A stretch of DNA of 64,000 nt from Rhodocaloribacter litoris (GCF_011682235.2 NZ_CP076718.1:3830400-3894399), one strand, 5' to 3'; numbered from the stretch's first letter, positions 7,645-18,200 are shown. The notes: generated from the sequence alone by a model not told the origin. A program made the numbers and translations.

Positions 7645-8589
7645 ATGCAGAAAACCATCGTTCACGGTCTTCATCATGTGACGGCCATCGCCGGCGACGC
7701 CCGGGAGAACCTGGCCTTCTACACCGGGGTGCTGGGGATGCGGCTGGTCAAGAAGAGCGTCAACCAGGACGCACCGGACACCTACCACCTCTTCTATGCC
7801 GACGGCGCGGGGACCCCCGGAACGGACCTGACGTTCTTCCCGTGGCCGGACCTGCCGCGCGCCCGTCCGGGGACCGGCCAGATCGTCGAAGTGATGCTGG
7901 CCGTGCCGCCCGGCAGCCTGGCCTACTGGCAGGCACGCCTCAGAGCAAGCGGGAGGGCATTCTCCGAGCCGGAGACCCGCTTCGGCGAGACGGCCCTGCC
8001 CTTCGAGGACCCGCACGGCCTGCGCCTGGCCCTCGTCGAGACGGGCGACCCGCGCGACTTCACGCCCTGGGCTCAGGGGCCGGTGCCGCCGGAGCGACAG
8101 GTGCGGGGGTTGCATGCCGTGCGGATGTGGGAACGGGACCTGGCGCCGACCGAAGCGCTGTTGACGGGACTGATGGGTTTCGAGAAGCGCGGCACCGAGG
8201 CGGGGTGGCATCGCTATGGCGTCGAGGGCGGCGGGTCCGGGGCACTCGTCGACGTGAGGGTCGTGCCGGAGGGACCCCGGGGGCGCGGCGGGGCCGGGGG
8301 CGTCCACCACGCCGCCTGGCGGGTCCGGGACGACGAGGAAGAACAGGCACTCCGGCGCCGGATCGAGGCGGCCGGGCTGCAACCCACCCCGCCGATCGAC
8401 CGGTTCTGGTTTCGGTCGGTCTATTTCCGCGAGCCCGGCGGGGTGCTCTTCGAACTGGCCACGGACGGGCCGGGCTTCGCCGTGGATGAGGCCCCGGAGC
8501 ATCTGGGCACGTCGCTGGTCCTGCCACCCTGGCTGGAGGCACGCCGCCGCGAGATCGAGGCCACCCTGCCGTCCCTGCCGGCTCCGTAA
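7645..8589 (+). CDS. MhqO-like ring-cleaving dioxygenase (two VOC domains)
   Basis: The 314-residue protein contains two vicinal-oxygen-chelate domains. The N-terminal one has GLHHVTAIAGDARENLAFYT and LRLVKKSVNQDAPDTYHLFY; the C-terminal one has GVHHAAWRVRDDEEEQALRR and VYFREPGGVLFELATDGPGF. Likely Fe(II) ligands are His in LHHVT, His in VHHAAW and Glu in FELATD. The family opens aromatic rings of hydroquinone- or catechol-like compounds and is usually under MarR control, as in the Bacillus mhq system. The divergent MarR-GNAT gene and the flavodoxin-fold reductase 57 bases downstream fit a quinone-stress unit. The exact substrate is unknown. Confidence 0.87.
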   Translation: MQKTIVHGLHHVTAIAGDARENLAFYTGVLGMRLVKKSVNQDAPDTYHLFYADGAGTPGTDLTFFPWPDLPRARPGTGQIVEVMLAVPPGSLAYWQARLRASGRAFSEPETRFGETALPFEDPHGLRLALVETGDPRDFTPWAQGPVPPERQVRGLHAVRMWERDLAPTEALLTGLMGFEKRGTEAGWHRYGVEGGGSGALVDVRVVPEGPRGRGGAGGVHHAAWRVRDDEEEQALRRRIEAAGLQPTPPIDRFWFRSVYFREPGGVLFELATDGPGFAVDEAPEHLGTSLVLPPWLEARRREIEATLPSLPAP

Positions 8590-8646
8590 CGAAGGCTGCC
8601 ATCGCTCGACGCACGTGCGACGCATCCGCTACCATCCCCAACGATC

Positions 8647-9405
8647 ATGCCGCTCAACGAAAAGCAACAGGCCCTCTGCGACGAAAGCCACTGGGACTTC
8701 TCGGACCTTCGCGCGCTCTTCCTGAACTGTACACTCAAGCCGTCGCCGCAGCGGTCGCACACCGAACTCTTGCTCGACGTGTCGCGGGCCATCATGGAGG
8801 CCAACGGCGTCGCGACGGAGATGCTGCGACCCGTCGACTACGACATCGCCTTCGGGGTCTATCCCGACATGACCGGGCACGGATGGGAACAGGACGACTG
8901 GCCGTCTCTCTTCAGAAAGGTAATGGCGGCGGACATCCTTGTGATCGGATCACCGATCTGGCTGGGCGAGCGCTCGTCCGTGTGCTCGATGGTGATCGAA
9001 CGGCTCTATGGGATGTCCGGCCGGCTCAATGAGAAGGGGCAATACCTGTACTACGGCAAGGTGGGCGGCTGCATCATCACGGGCAACGAGGACGGTATCA
9101 AGCACTGCTCGATGAGCATCCTCTATGCCCTGCAACACCTCGGCTATACGATTCCCCCGCAGGCCGATGCCGGATGGATCGGCGAGGCCGGACCCGGTCC
9201 CAGCTACGGCGACGAACTCCCGGACGGCTCCCGGGCCGGCTTCGACAATGATTTCACCCGGCGCAACACCACGTTCATGACGTGGAACCTGATGCATCTG
9301 GCCCGGATGCTCAAAGACGCCGGTGGCATTCCCGCCCATGGCAACCAGCGCTCGGTGTGGGATGCCGGCTGCCGGTTCGATCACCCCAACCCCGAGCACC
9401 GGTGA
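8647..9405 (+). CDS. Flavodoxin-fold NAD(P)H:FMN/quinone reductase-like protein
   Basis: This 252-residue protein has a flavodoxin-like core: ALFLNCTLKPSPQRSHTE (phosphate-binding loop), DILVIGSPIWLGERSSVCSM (flavin-binding loop) and KVGGCIITGNEDG. This resembles the NADPH-dependent FMN reductase family. It sits 57 bases after the ring-cleaving dioxygenase on the same strand and probably shares its transcript. A quinone or nitro-compound reductase in the same stress response is a reasonable inference; the substrate cannot be read from sequence. Confidence 0.85.
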   Translation: MPLNEKQQALCDESHWDFSDLRALFLNCTLKPSPQRSHTELLLDVSRAIMEANGVATEMLRPVDYDIAFGVYPDMTGHGWEQDDWPSLFRKVMAADILVIGSPIWLGERSSVCSMVIERLYGMSGRLNEKGQYLYYGKVGGCIITGNEDGIKHCSMSILYALQHLGYTIPPQADAGWIGEAGPGPSYGDELPDGSRAGFDNDFTRRNTTFMTWNLMHLARMLKDAGGIPAHGNQRSVWDAGCRFDHPNPEHR

Positions 9406-9449
9406 AGGGTCGGCGCTTCCGGTTTTTGGAAGGGGCTCGTTAAGTTCTC

Positions 9450-9480
9450 TTGAAATGCGGGGTGCCTTGTCGTAGTTTTC
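9450..9480 (+). promoter_or_regulatory. Possible Bacteroidota-type promoter before susC
   Basis: TTG at 9450-9452, a 20-base spacer and TAGTTTTC at 9473-9480 resemble the -33 TTTG and -7 TAnnTTTG boxes of Bacteroidota. The rest of the 337-base gap before the SusC start holds no gene that I can see. The same TTG-N20-TAnnTT arrangement is seen at 53586. Confidence 0.35.
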
Positions 9481-9742
9481 GGGTGGGAGTGCTCTGCAAC
9501 CCTGCATCGTAAGACCCCACCACGCTTCCTGCCCCTTAGCTGCCGGAGGACCTCTGTGTGCGCGCCACGTCAGCTTGCTCGCCGTTCTTTTCGACCTTCA
9601 GGGTCGTTCTCGGTCCGCCTGCCGTTCGAGGGGGCCAGGCTATATCCGGGTGATGGTGTGTGGTTCGAGCGATGTGCCTGCACGGAGCACACTGCTTAGG
9701 CCGATTCGCTTTTACCACCTGGACAAGCTTTGGAGGTGTCAG

Positions 9743-12700
9743 ATGAAAGGACGGATACTACCTTTGTGTGCCCTGCTGTGGTTGTACCTGCCGGTGGCCG
9801 GATGGGCACAGGGGACGCTGGAAGGGACCGTGCGGGAAGGCGGCACCGGAGAGGTACTTCCCGGGGCACAGGTCCTGCTCGTGAACCTGAATATGGGCGC
9901 CGTCACAAACCTCGACGGCGCGTTTCTCATCGAGAACGTTCCGGCCGGGACGCATGCCCTGGAGGTGCGCTTCGTGGGCTACCGTACCCACCGCGCCCAG
10001 GTGACCGTCCTGGACGGGCAGGCCACGACGCTCGACATCACGCTCGATGAGGCGGCGATCAACCTGGACGAGGTCGTCGTGACGGGGGCCGGCGGCCCGG
10101 TCGAGAAACGCAAGCTGGGCAACTCGATTGCCACGATCGACGCCGCGGCGCTGCAGGCCGCACCCATCCAGACCTTCTCGGATATCTTGCAGGGGCGTGA
10201 GCCCGGTCTCGTCGGCCTGCCCTCGGGCGGGCAGACGGGGGAGGGCGCCCGCATCCGCATCCGGGGGTCGGCCAGCCTCTCGCAGAGCAACGAACCCATC
10301 ATCTACATCGACGGCGTGCGGGCCAACAACGGCGGCGGCCTCACGTTCAACGAGGGCGGTTCGCCCTCCCGCCTGGACGACATCAACCCCGAGGCCATCG
10401 AGCGCGTCGAGGTCCTGAAAGGCGCCGCCGCCGCCACGCTCTACGGCTCGGAGGCCTCCAACGGCGTCATCCAGATCTTCACCAAGCGCGGCAACGTGGG
10501 ACCGCCGCGCTTCAACTTCACCATCCAGCAGGTCGCCAGCGCCTATCCGAAGGTCTATGACCCGAACACCGGCTTCGCCCGGACCCAGGCCCAGGCGGAC
10601 ACCATGGCCAAGTGGCTGGACATCCCCGGCCTGCGTCCCTACCAGCTCGTCGAACGCGAGTTCATGGAAGAGCTCTACGAGACCGGCTACGGGCAAACCT
10701 ACGCGGCCTCGGTCAGCGGCGGATCGCCGGGCATCACCTACTTCGCCAGCGTGCGCTGGTTCGGGGAGGACGGGCCGTTCGGCGGCAAGGACGGGCGGCG
10801 CTATCCGCCGGGCGCCTTCACGCGCGTCGAGGACGTCGTCAAGCGGGCCCAGGCCTCCGCCAGCCTGAACATCTTCCCCACAGATCGTCTCCAGTTCCGG
10901 ATCACCTCGAACTACACGGACTTCTTCATGGAGACGATGGACTCGAACAACAACATCTACGGCGTGCCCTCGCTGGCCCAGTTCAGCAAGCCGGAGCTGG
11001 TCCGCTACAACAACCAGACCGGCACGGTGGCCTTCGCCACGGTCAACGAGGCCATGCAGCAGGAACTGCAGCAGCACGTCAAACGGTTCGTCGGGACGCT
11101 GGGCGCCAACTACCGGCCCCTCGACTTCCTGACGCTCGACGGCACCTTCGGCGTCGACTTCACCACGCAGAAGGACACCGACGTGCGCCCCTTCGGGTGG
11201 AACATCGACGGCTTCTCGGGCAGCGAGCCCGACGGCAGCCGCGACAACCGGACCACCAACACGCTGCAACTGACCTTCGACGTCAAGGGGACGATGCAGC
11301 ACCAGCTCACCGAGAAGATCGAGTCCACGTTCCTGTTCGGGTCGCAGGGCTTCATCACCAACCAGGACATCCTCCAGGGCAGCGGGGTCAACTTCCCCGG
11401 TCCCGGCTTTAACGTGGCCGGGGCGGCCGCCGTCGAGGACGTCTTCGAGTTCTTCTCCGAGATCGTCAACGTGGGCGTCTTCTTCCAGGAGCAGATCGGC
11501 CTGAACAACTACATCTACCTCACGGCCGGCGGGCGCCTCGATGCCAACTCGGCCTTCGGCTCCGACTTCAGCACGATCTTCTATCCGAAGCTCTCGGCCT
11601 CGTTCATCCCGTCGGACGCCGCATTCTGGCGCCCGATCGGGCCGATCTCGTCCCTCCGGTTCCGGACGGCCATCGGGCAGTCGGGCCTGCAGCCCGGTGC
11701 CTTCGACGCCCTGACGACCTACGGCGCGATCTCCTCGCAGAACGGCGCCGGCATCGTGCCGAGCAACCTGGGCAACCCCGAGCTGAAGCCGGAGATCGCC
11801 ACCGAGTGGGAGCTCGGCATGGAGGCGGGCCTGTTCAACGATCGCCTCGGCCTGGAAACCACCTACTGGGACCGCACCGTCAAGGATGCCCTCATCGACC
11901 GGCAGTTTCCCGTCTCGGGCGGCTTCCGGGCACGCCAGCTCGACAACATCGGCGAGTTGAAGGCCAAGGGCCTGGAGCTGGAGGTCAACGCCCTGGTCTA
12001 CAATACCCCCCAGACGTCGGTCAACGTGTTCGCCAACGCGGCCTACCTGTGGGAGCAGGTCACCGACATGGGCGGGGCGCCCCCGATCAAAGTGGGTGGG
12101 AGCTACCCCCGCTACCGGAACTACATCGTCGAGGGCTACGCGCCCGGCACCAACTTCGGCGCGAAACTGCTGGAGGTACCGGCCGGCTCTCTCCCCGTCG
12201 ACTTCAACGGCGATGGCAGCCCGGACACCGAGGCCCAGGTGCTCGACTACCTGGCCGGCCTGACCCCGAGCAGTGCCCGCCTGCCCAACACGACGACCGT
12301 CGTCCTCCTGGCTGACGACCCCAACCCGGATGACGCCCTCACGGGGAACCTGACCCACTTCCTGGGCAAGCCGACGCCGGACTGGTCCGGCTCCTTCGGG
12401 GCCTCGGTCAAGTTCCTGGGCAACTTCACCTTCTACACCCTCTTCGAGTACAAGACGGGCAACTACTACGTCAACAACCTGACCGGGGCCTTCCGAAACG
12501 CCAACCCGGTCATCGGCCGCAACACGCCGAAGTCCGCCAAAGTGGAACTGGACTATATCACCGGCGGGGTGGACGCCAACGGCAACCCGCAGAACGATCC
12601 GAACGTGCGGCTCGAGGCGCTCAAGGTGTGGCTCAACGAGCTGCTGGCTCTCTCGCCCTTCAGCGGGCTCAACACCATCAAGCCGGCCGACTTTGTTCGC

Positions 12701-12952
12701 TGGCGCGAGGCGAGCCTGACGTACAACTTCCCGCGTTCGATTACGGACCGGCTGCGGGTGCGGAACCTCTCGCTCTCGATCGCCGCCCGTAACCTGGCCC
12801 TGTGGACGAAGTACGACGGCGTCGATCCCGAGTTGAACGCCGTCGGGCGGGGTGCCGGCAGCCAGCTCGACCAGAACTTCCTGGACGGTGTCGAGGCCTT
12901 CGGCTTTGCCATCCCGCGCACCTTCGTCTTCACCCTCCGCATGGGCCTGTAG
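9743..12952 (+). CDS. SusC/RagA-family TonB-dependent outer-membrane receptor
   Basis: The 1069-residue protein starts MKGRILPLCALLWLYL, a signal peptide ending near GWAQG, after a TGGAGG ribosome site. Domains in order: carboxypeptidase-regulatory-like domain (about 25-105, LEGTVREGGTGEVLPGAQVL), TonB plug (about 115-240, with RIRIRGSASLS, IIYIDGVRANN and IERVEVLKGAAAATLYGS), then a large beta-barrel ending in FVFTLRMGL with a terminal aromatic pattern. SusC proteins import large nutrients such as glycans or peptides with a SusD lipoprotein lid, which follows 119 bases later. No glycoside hydrolase or peptidase gene lies in the cluster, so the substrate is open. Confidence 0.95.
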   Translation: MKGRILPLCALLWLYLPVAGWAQGTLEGTVREGGTGEVLPGAQVLLVNLNMGAVTNLDGAFLIENVPAGTHALEVRFVGYRTHRAQVTVLDGQATTLDITLDEAAINLDEVVVTGAGGPVEKRKLGNSIATIDAAALQAAPIQTFSDILQGREPGLVGLPSGGQTGEGARIRIRGSASLSQSNEPIIYIDGVRANNGGGLTFNEGGSPSRLDDINPEAIERVEVLKGAAAATLYGSEASNGVIQIFTKRGNVGPPRFNFTIQQVASAYPKVYDPNTGFARTQAQADTMAKWLDIPGLRPYQLVEREFMEELYETGYGQTYAASVSGGSPGITYFASVRWFGEDGPFGGKDGRRYPPGAFTRVEDVVKRAQASASLNIFPTDRLQFRITSNYTDFFMETMDSNNNIYGVPSLAQFSKPELVRYNNQTGTVAFATVNEAMQQELQQHVKRFVGTLGANYRPLDFLTLDGTFGVDFTTQKDTDVRPFGWNIDGFSGSEPDGSRDNRTTNTLQLTFDVKGTMQHQLTEKIESTFLFGSQGFITNQDILQGSGVNFPGPGFNVAGAAAVEDVFEFFSEIVNVGVFFQEQIGLNNYIYLTAGGRLDANSAFGSDFSTIFYPKLSASFIPSDAAFWRPIGPISSLRFRTAIGQSGLQPGAFDALTTYGAISSQNGAGIVPSNLGNPELKPEIATEWELGMEAGLFNDRLGLETTYWDRTVKDALIDRQFPVSGGFRARQLDNIGELKAKGLELEVNALVYNTPQTSVNVFANAAYLWEQVTDMGGAPPIKVGGSYPRYRNYIVEGYAPGTNFGAKLLEVPAGSLPVDFNGDGSPDTEAQVLDYLAGLTPSSARLPNTTTVVLLADDPNPDDALTGNLTHFLGKPTPDWSGSFGASVKFLGNFTFYTLFEYKTGNYYVNNLTGAFRNANPVIGRNTPKSAKVELDYITGGVDANGNPQNDPNVRLEALKVWLNELLALSPFSGLNTIKPADFVRWREASLTYNFPRSITDRLRVRNLSLSIAARNLALWTKYDGVDPELNAVGRGAGSQLDQNFLDGVEAFGFAIPRTFVFTLRMGL

Positions 12953-13071
12953 TGAGGCGTTGCACGTTAACCCCTGGACGTGATGGTACGTGACCTTACG
13001 GATCCGAATGTCATCCCTGCGAACGGACCGGGGGCGTGTACCATGAACCGAACGAAAAACACGGTTTTGTC

Positions 13072-14358
13072 ATGAATAGATGGATCAAAGGCGCGGCACC
13101 GGTGCTGAGCACGCTGCTGCTGGCCGCTTTCCTGTGGACCGGGTGCGACATCCTCGATGTCGAGAACCCGAACAACCTGATCGAGGACGACCTCAACAAC
13201 CCGGCGGCGGCGGGTCCGATGGCCAACGGGGCCGAGGCGGCCGTGGCCCGGGCCCTCTCTTTCGTCTACGCACCCTACTCGGTGGCCACCGACGAGATGA
13301 CGTGGGTCGGCTCCCGCGACGCCTGGGGCCAGCTCGACAACGGCGTCATCGACTTCCCCGGCAACGAGTTCTCGGACCAGGCCTATCCCTATGTGGGAGA
13401 GGCCCGCTGGATGACGGACGAGTTCGCGAAGCGGCTCGAAGCCTTCCGCGAGCAGGGCGCCGGAAATTCACCGGCCCAGATGCGGGTCTACCTCTACAAG
13501 GCAATCATCTATACGACGATTGCCGACATGTTCGATGACTTCACCATCTCGGACCGGACGGAGCCGGGGCCGCCCGTCGGGCCGCAGAACATGGGCACGC
13601 TCTACGACGAGGCCCTCAGTGCCGTCAACAAGGCGCTGGCGCTGGGGCCGACGGGTGAACTCGAAGCGGCCCTGCTGGGCATGAAGGCCCGCATCGTGCA
13701 TGGCAAGGCCGTCTGGCAGAAGGTCAACCCGGTCGACACCGCCAACCCGCTCGTCAGTGCCGGGGCCGCTGAGGCGGCTGCCGCCCTGGCCAAGATGGAC
13801 CCCGACTTCCGCTACCAGATGGTCTTCGACGGGGGCTTCCAGCTTGCGAACTACATGGCCAGCGAGGTCAACAACCGCCTCGAGTTCACCTTCACCGACA
13901 CGTGGGTGCGGCGTAACGCGGCCGGCAACAAGGTGGAGGAGGTCACCTATCCGGACATGATCGACGGCGTGGTGCATCCTTACCTCCAGGAAGTCATCGA
14001 AACGTACGTGGCCGAGCGGGAATACTCGGACATCACGGTCGTCTCGGCCCGTGAAATGCACCTGATCCTGGCCGAAGCCGCCCTGGCCGGGGGCGACATG
14101 AACGGCTTCACCACCCACATCAACAACCTGCGGGCGCTCGACGGCCTCTCGCCCTACAGCGGTCAGGTCGATGCCCGCCAGTTGCTGATCGAGTCGCGGG
14201 CGGTGAACCTGTTCCTGCAGGGCCGTCGCCTGGCCGACCTCTACCGCTTCGGCCTGCGCTCGCCCGAGTGGGTCGATACGGCGCCGGCCGTCACCCGGCC
14301 CGGCACGTTCCTCCCGATCACCAGGATCGAGATCGAAGCCAACCCGCTCGTGCAGTAG
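13072..14358 (+). CDS. SusD/RagB-like surface lipoprotein
   Basis: The 428-residue protein starts MNRWIKGAAPVLSTLLLAAF with lipobox LWTGC (Cys 25), then the typical mature N-terminus DILDVENPNNL. TPR-like helices in the middle (YLYKAIIYTTIADMFDDF, YDEALSAVNKALAL) and the C-terminal EIEANPLVQ match short SusD-like proteins. It would sit on the cell surface as the substrate-binding lid of the preceding SusC receptor. The start chosen puts the signal peptide first; an in-frame ATG 36 bases upstream adds only non-signal residues. Confidence 0.92.
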   Translation: MNRWIKGAAPVLSTLLLAAFLWTGCDILDVENPNNLIEDDLNNPAAAGPMANGAEAAVARALSFVYAPYSVATDEMTWVGSRDAWGQLDNGVIDFPGNEFSDQAYPYVGEARWMTDEFAKRLEAFREQGAGNSPAQMRVYLYKAIIYTTIADMFDDFTISDRTEPGPPVGPQNMGTLYDEALSAVNKALALGPTGELEAALLGMKARIVHGKAVWQKVNPVDTANPLVSAGAAEAAAALAKMDPDFRYQMVFDGGFQLANYMASEVNNRLEFTFTDTWVRRNAAGNKVEEVTYPDMIDGVVHPYLQEVIETYVAEREYSDITVVSAREMHLILAEAALAGGDMNGFTTHINNLRALDGLSPYSGQVDARQLLIESRAVNLFLQGRRLADLYRFGLRSPEWVDTAPAVTRPGTFLPITRIEIEANPLVQ

Positions 14359-14414
14359 ACCCGGTCTGCGCAGCGTACAGACCCCGCGTGAATCACCTGC
14401 CTGCGGCGTGATAC

Positions 14415-14460
14415 GGCCTCCGGCGTTTTTCCCGTCCGGGAACGCCCAGCGCCGGAGGCC
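14415..14460. repeat. Palindromic repeat, copy 2 / possible terminator
   Basis: GGCCTCCGGCG (14415-14425) and CGCCGGAGGCC (14450-14460) form a perfect 11-bp stem whose loop holds TTTTT and a smaller CCCG/CGGG hairpin. It lies 57 bases after the SusD stop and could weaken read-through into the next lipoprotein gene. The left arm with its GATAC prefix matches the palindrome at 2915. Confidence 0.6.
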
Positions 14461-14493
14461 AGCACGTCGCAGGGCCGGACAAGGCGGATGGGC

Positions 14494-14961
14494 ATGCAAC
14501 GGCATACCGGGACCCGGGCGCTGGCCGGCTTCGTGCTGGCCGGCCTGCTGGCAGGGTGCGGCCTCTTCGGCACGGACCCGCCTACCGAGGCACGCCTGCG
14601 CCTCGACGGAACGACGGGCACCGGCACCGTGCTCGTCGTCTCCACCAACTTTCTCTCGCAACGCCAGGCCCTCTTCGACGCCGACGGCCTCTACCGGGGC
14701 GACACCCTGCTCGTCCAGCTTTTCGAGGCCGACACGTTCAACGTCGTCCTCCCGTTTGAGCAAACCTACGACATCCGCACGTTCAGCCAGTTTTTCGCCC
14801 ATATTCGCCGGCTCGATCCGCAGGGCGACAGCCTGCGGGCCCGCCTCTGGATCGACGGCCGGCTCCGGAGCGATCAGCAACCCGGAACCCATCAGGATTC
14901 CGTCCTCATCGTCTACAACTTCCGGAGCCGGATCATCGAGCCGGATGACGACAACTTTTAA
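14494..14961 (+). CDS. Hypothetical lipoprotein in the SusCD cluster
   Basis: The 155-residue product has a signal peptide (RALAGFVLAGLLAGCGLFG) with a clear lipobox LAGC. The mature part is beta-rich (LRLDGTTGTGTVLVVSTNFL, DTLLVQLFEADTFNVVLPF) and ends in an acidic EPDDDNF. An ATG six bases upstream is also possible, but AAGG is better spaced for 14494. It lies 135 bases after susD and just before a second tiny lipoprotein. I do not recognise a family. Confidence 0.72.
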   Translation: MQRHTGTRALAGFVLAGLLAGCGLFGTDPPTEARLRLDGTTGTGTVLVVSTNFLSQRQALFDADGLYRGDTLLVQLFEADTFNVVLPFEQTYDIRTFSQFFAHIRRLDPQGDSLRARLWIDGRLRSDQQPGTHQDSVLIVYNFRSRIIEPDDDNF

Positions 14962-14979
14962 CCAGATGGAGCGTCAGGC

Positions 14980-15141
14980 ATGCGTCGGTTGTGGATCGTG
15001 CTGCTGATGGTGGCCGTGCTGGCCGGTGCCGGCTGTGACTTCTTCGGGTCGGACCGGGAAGGCGGTTCGGGTGATCCCGAGGGCGGGGACGGCGGCAGCG
15101 ACCAGACGCTCGTGGAACAACGTCCCGGAGCGGGAACCTGA
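14980..15141 (+). CDS. 53-residue lipoprotein
   Basis: This small gene encodes MRRLWIVLLMVAVLAGAGC, a compact signal peptide with lipobox GAGC (Cys 19), followed by a short low-complexity tail rich in Gly, Asp and Glu. A GGAG ribosome site precedes the ATG by nine bases. It starts 18 bases after the previous lipoprotein stop, so the two are probably co-transcribed. Function unknown; it may be an accessory lipoprotein of the SusCD locus. Confidence 0.6.
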   Translation: MRRLWIVLLMVAVLAGAGCDFFGSDREGGSGDPEGGDGGSDQTLVEQRPGAGT

Positions 15142-15219
15142 GCCTGCACCCCGGATCGCGCGATCGCTTCGGACATACAAACCGCAAGCGGTACCGGCCG
15201 GTAAAGCGGCAGGAAGGTC

Positions 15220-18200
15220 ATGAACGGATGGCGCATCGTATGGATCGGAGCCTGGCTGCTCGGAGCCGGGGTGCTCGCGGCACAGGCCCAGCCGCAGCTC
15301 CGCGCCTACGGTACGCTCACGGGGCAGGTCTATGACGCCGAGACGGGCGAGCCCCTCTCCGGCGCCAGCGTGTTTCTCGCCGGCACGCTGGCCGGTGCGG
15401 CTACCGACGCCCGGGGCGGCTTCATCCTCGAGAACGTTCCGGCGGGGACCTACGAGCTGGTCGCCTCGTTCGTGGGCTACGCGGCCGAAGCGCAGCCGGT
15501 ACGGCTGGCCGGCGCCGACACGCTCGCCTTCACCTTTCGCCTGGAGCCCCGCCCCGTCGAGGCCGGTGCCGTGGAGGTCGTCGCCCTCTCCGACCGCACG
15601 CGCCGGCGCTGGTTCGAGCGGTTCCGCCGGTTCTTCCTGGGCGTCTCGGAGAACGCGTCGAAGTGCGAGATCCTCAACCCCGAGGTGCTGGCGTACGAGG
15701 TCGCCGAGGATGAGCGGGAACGCTTCATCGTGCGGGCACAGGCCCCGCTGCTGATCGAAAACCGGGCCCTCGGCTACCGGCTCCATTTCGTCCTGGACGA
15801 GTTCGAACTGCGCGAGCGGCAGCGCTTCGTGAAGTACCGCGGGCGGGTGGGCTTCACCGAGCTGACGCCGGCCGACGAGGAGGAGCGGAAAGCCTGGGCG
15901 CGCCGCCGGCGAGCGGCCTATGAAGGCTCCTTTCGCCATTTTCTGACGGCCCTCGTGCGGGATCGCCTCTGGGATGAGGGCTTCATGTTGCTCTCGGAAG
16001 AGAAAGCCCGGCAGTCGCTCTATGCCGGGGTGCCCGGCGGCCGGCCCGCCCCCCGCGTCAGCGGCGTCGAACCGCACGAGATCCTCTTTCCCGGCGACCT
16101 GCCCTTCGAACGACGGCTCGACTTTCCGGGCTACCTGAAGGTCGTCTATTTCAGGGAACGGCCTGCAGCCCCGTACCTGAAGTTCCGGGAGTTCGCCGCC
16201 CGGCGTATGCCCACCAGCGACGACGAGCAGATCTCCTACATTGCCCTCAACCGGCCCGGCGTTCTCGTGACGACCGACGGGATCGTGGAGGATACGTACG
16301 CCGTGACGAAGTTCGGTTACTGGTACTTCGAGCGGGTGGCGGAGATGCTGCCGCGGGAGTATCATCCGGAAGGCGCGGAGGTGCCGGTGGCCGGGGCGGA
16401 TCTGACGGAGGCCGCGCTCCAGGCGGCCGTCGCCGCGGGGGTGCGGGCGGTGGCGCAGGAGGCCTATGAGGAGGCCGTGGGGCATCTGGCCCCCGTGCTG
16501 GCCACGGCCCCCGGCTTTTTCACCGGGGAGGCCGGGGCCGCGGCCTACTGGCTCGGGGTCGCCTACGAAGCCCTGGACCGCCCCGCCGCGGCCCGCCGGG
16601 CCTGGCAACAGGGCCTCGACGGCCTGGCCGGGCGGCAACGCTTCGAGATCCGCATGGCCGATGCGTTCATCCGCAACGTCTTCACCCGGCAGGACCGCGA
16701 CGCCTATGAACAGGCGGCCGGGGCCTACCTGACCCTGCTCGAACGCGCCGGACAGGACCTGCCCCCTGCCGAGGCCGGGATCGTCCGCCGGCACGTGGCC
16801 CAGATGCTGCCCGTCCTCTCCGACGAGGAGCGCCGCCGGGTGGTCGAGGGGACGCCGGGGCCACTCGGGCAGGGCCTGCGGCTGCATCCGGACGCCGGCG
16901 CGTTCCTGGCCACCTGGTGGCGGCGGCAGGATCCGCTGCCGGCCACAGCGCTCAACGAACGCGTGGCCGAACACCTGGCCCGCGTGGCCTATGCCCTCCG
17001 GCATTTTGCCTTCGACGGGGCCCTCGCGGGCTTCGACGACCGGGGGACGGCCTACGTGCGCTACGGGCCCCCCTACTCGAAGAACGCGATCGTCGTGGAC
17101 GTGGCCCGGGCCACCCAGGTGCTGCGCATGAACGGCTATGCCCTGCCCGGCCCGCTCATCCCTCCGGTGAACGAACTCTGGACCTATCGCCACGTCGACG
17201 ACCGGATCTACTATCTCTTCGTCCAGAAGGAGGGGCGTTACCAGGAGGCTTCGTCCGAAGACCTCATCCCGGAGACGTTGCGGGATGCGCACAAGCGCCG
17301 GGGGGTCGGGCACACGAATCCCATCACGATCAGTAACCCTTCGGGCGATCAGCTGCCGGCCAACCAGGTGATGGCCGAGGCCCTGTTTGCGCTCTGGAAG
17401 GAAGTGTATGCCCAGCTGGCCCTTTATCACCCCGACTTCGAGCGGCCGTATGAGGAACTGGAGCGGCAGGAGGCGGACATCCGGGCCACGCGGGCCGGCA
17501 GTGCCCGGACGATCTCGGCTTCGGCCCTCTCGTTCGTGAACAGCACCGAAGCCCGTTTCGAGGCACAGGCCCGGGAGGCCCGGCGCCGGCGTGAAGCGGA
17601 AGCGCCCCGCTTCCACTCCCGGATCGGCGGCATGCTGGAGCCACTCTCCGTCGCGTACCGCACGGCCCGCTTCCTCGATCCCGACGGCACCACCCGCACC
17701 GAACTGTACTGGAGCCACGTGCCCGGGACCCTGCCGATGAGCCGTCGCCTGCGCCAGGAGCACTGGCCCGGGGAAGCCGCCCCCCCCGGCCGCTTCTACC
17801 TCACGATGACGATGACCCTCTTCTCCGAGGACTATCGCCGCCGGGTACCTACCGAAGCCCGCTACCTCGCCGCCGACCTCCCGGCCGGCGCCCCGGCACC
17901 CGTCCAGATCGCCACCGTCACCGGCGTGACCGCGCCCTATCACCTGGCCGTACAGTGGGATCAGTACCTGCCGGGGAACGTCGCCGAAGGCGGCCAGCCC
18001 GGCGCCTATCTCCGGACCGCCACCGCCCGGTTCGACGGGCTCCAGCCCCTGCAGGCCGATCCCGCCGTGCTCGAGATGAGTGACCTCAAACCCGTCTACC
18101 TGGAAGCCCCGGACCGGCCCGTGGCGCTGGAAAACGCCGGCGACGCCACGGCACCGGTGCCGTTCCCGTTCCGCACGCTCCACCCCGGCATGGACCTGGC

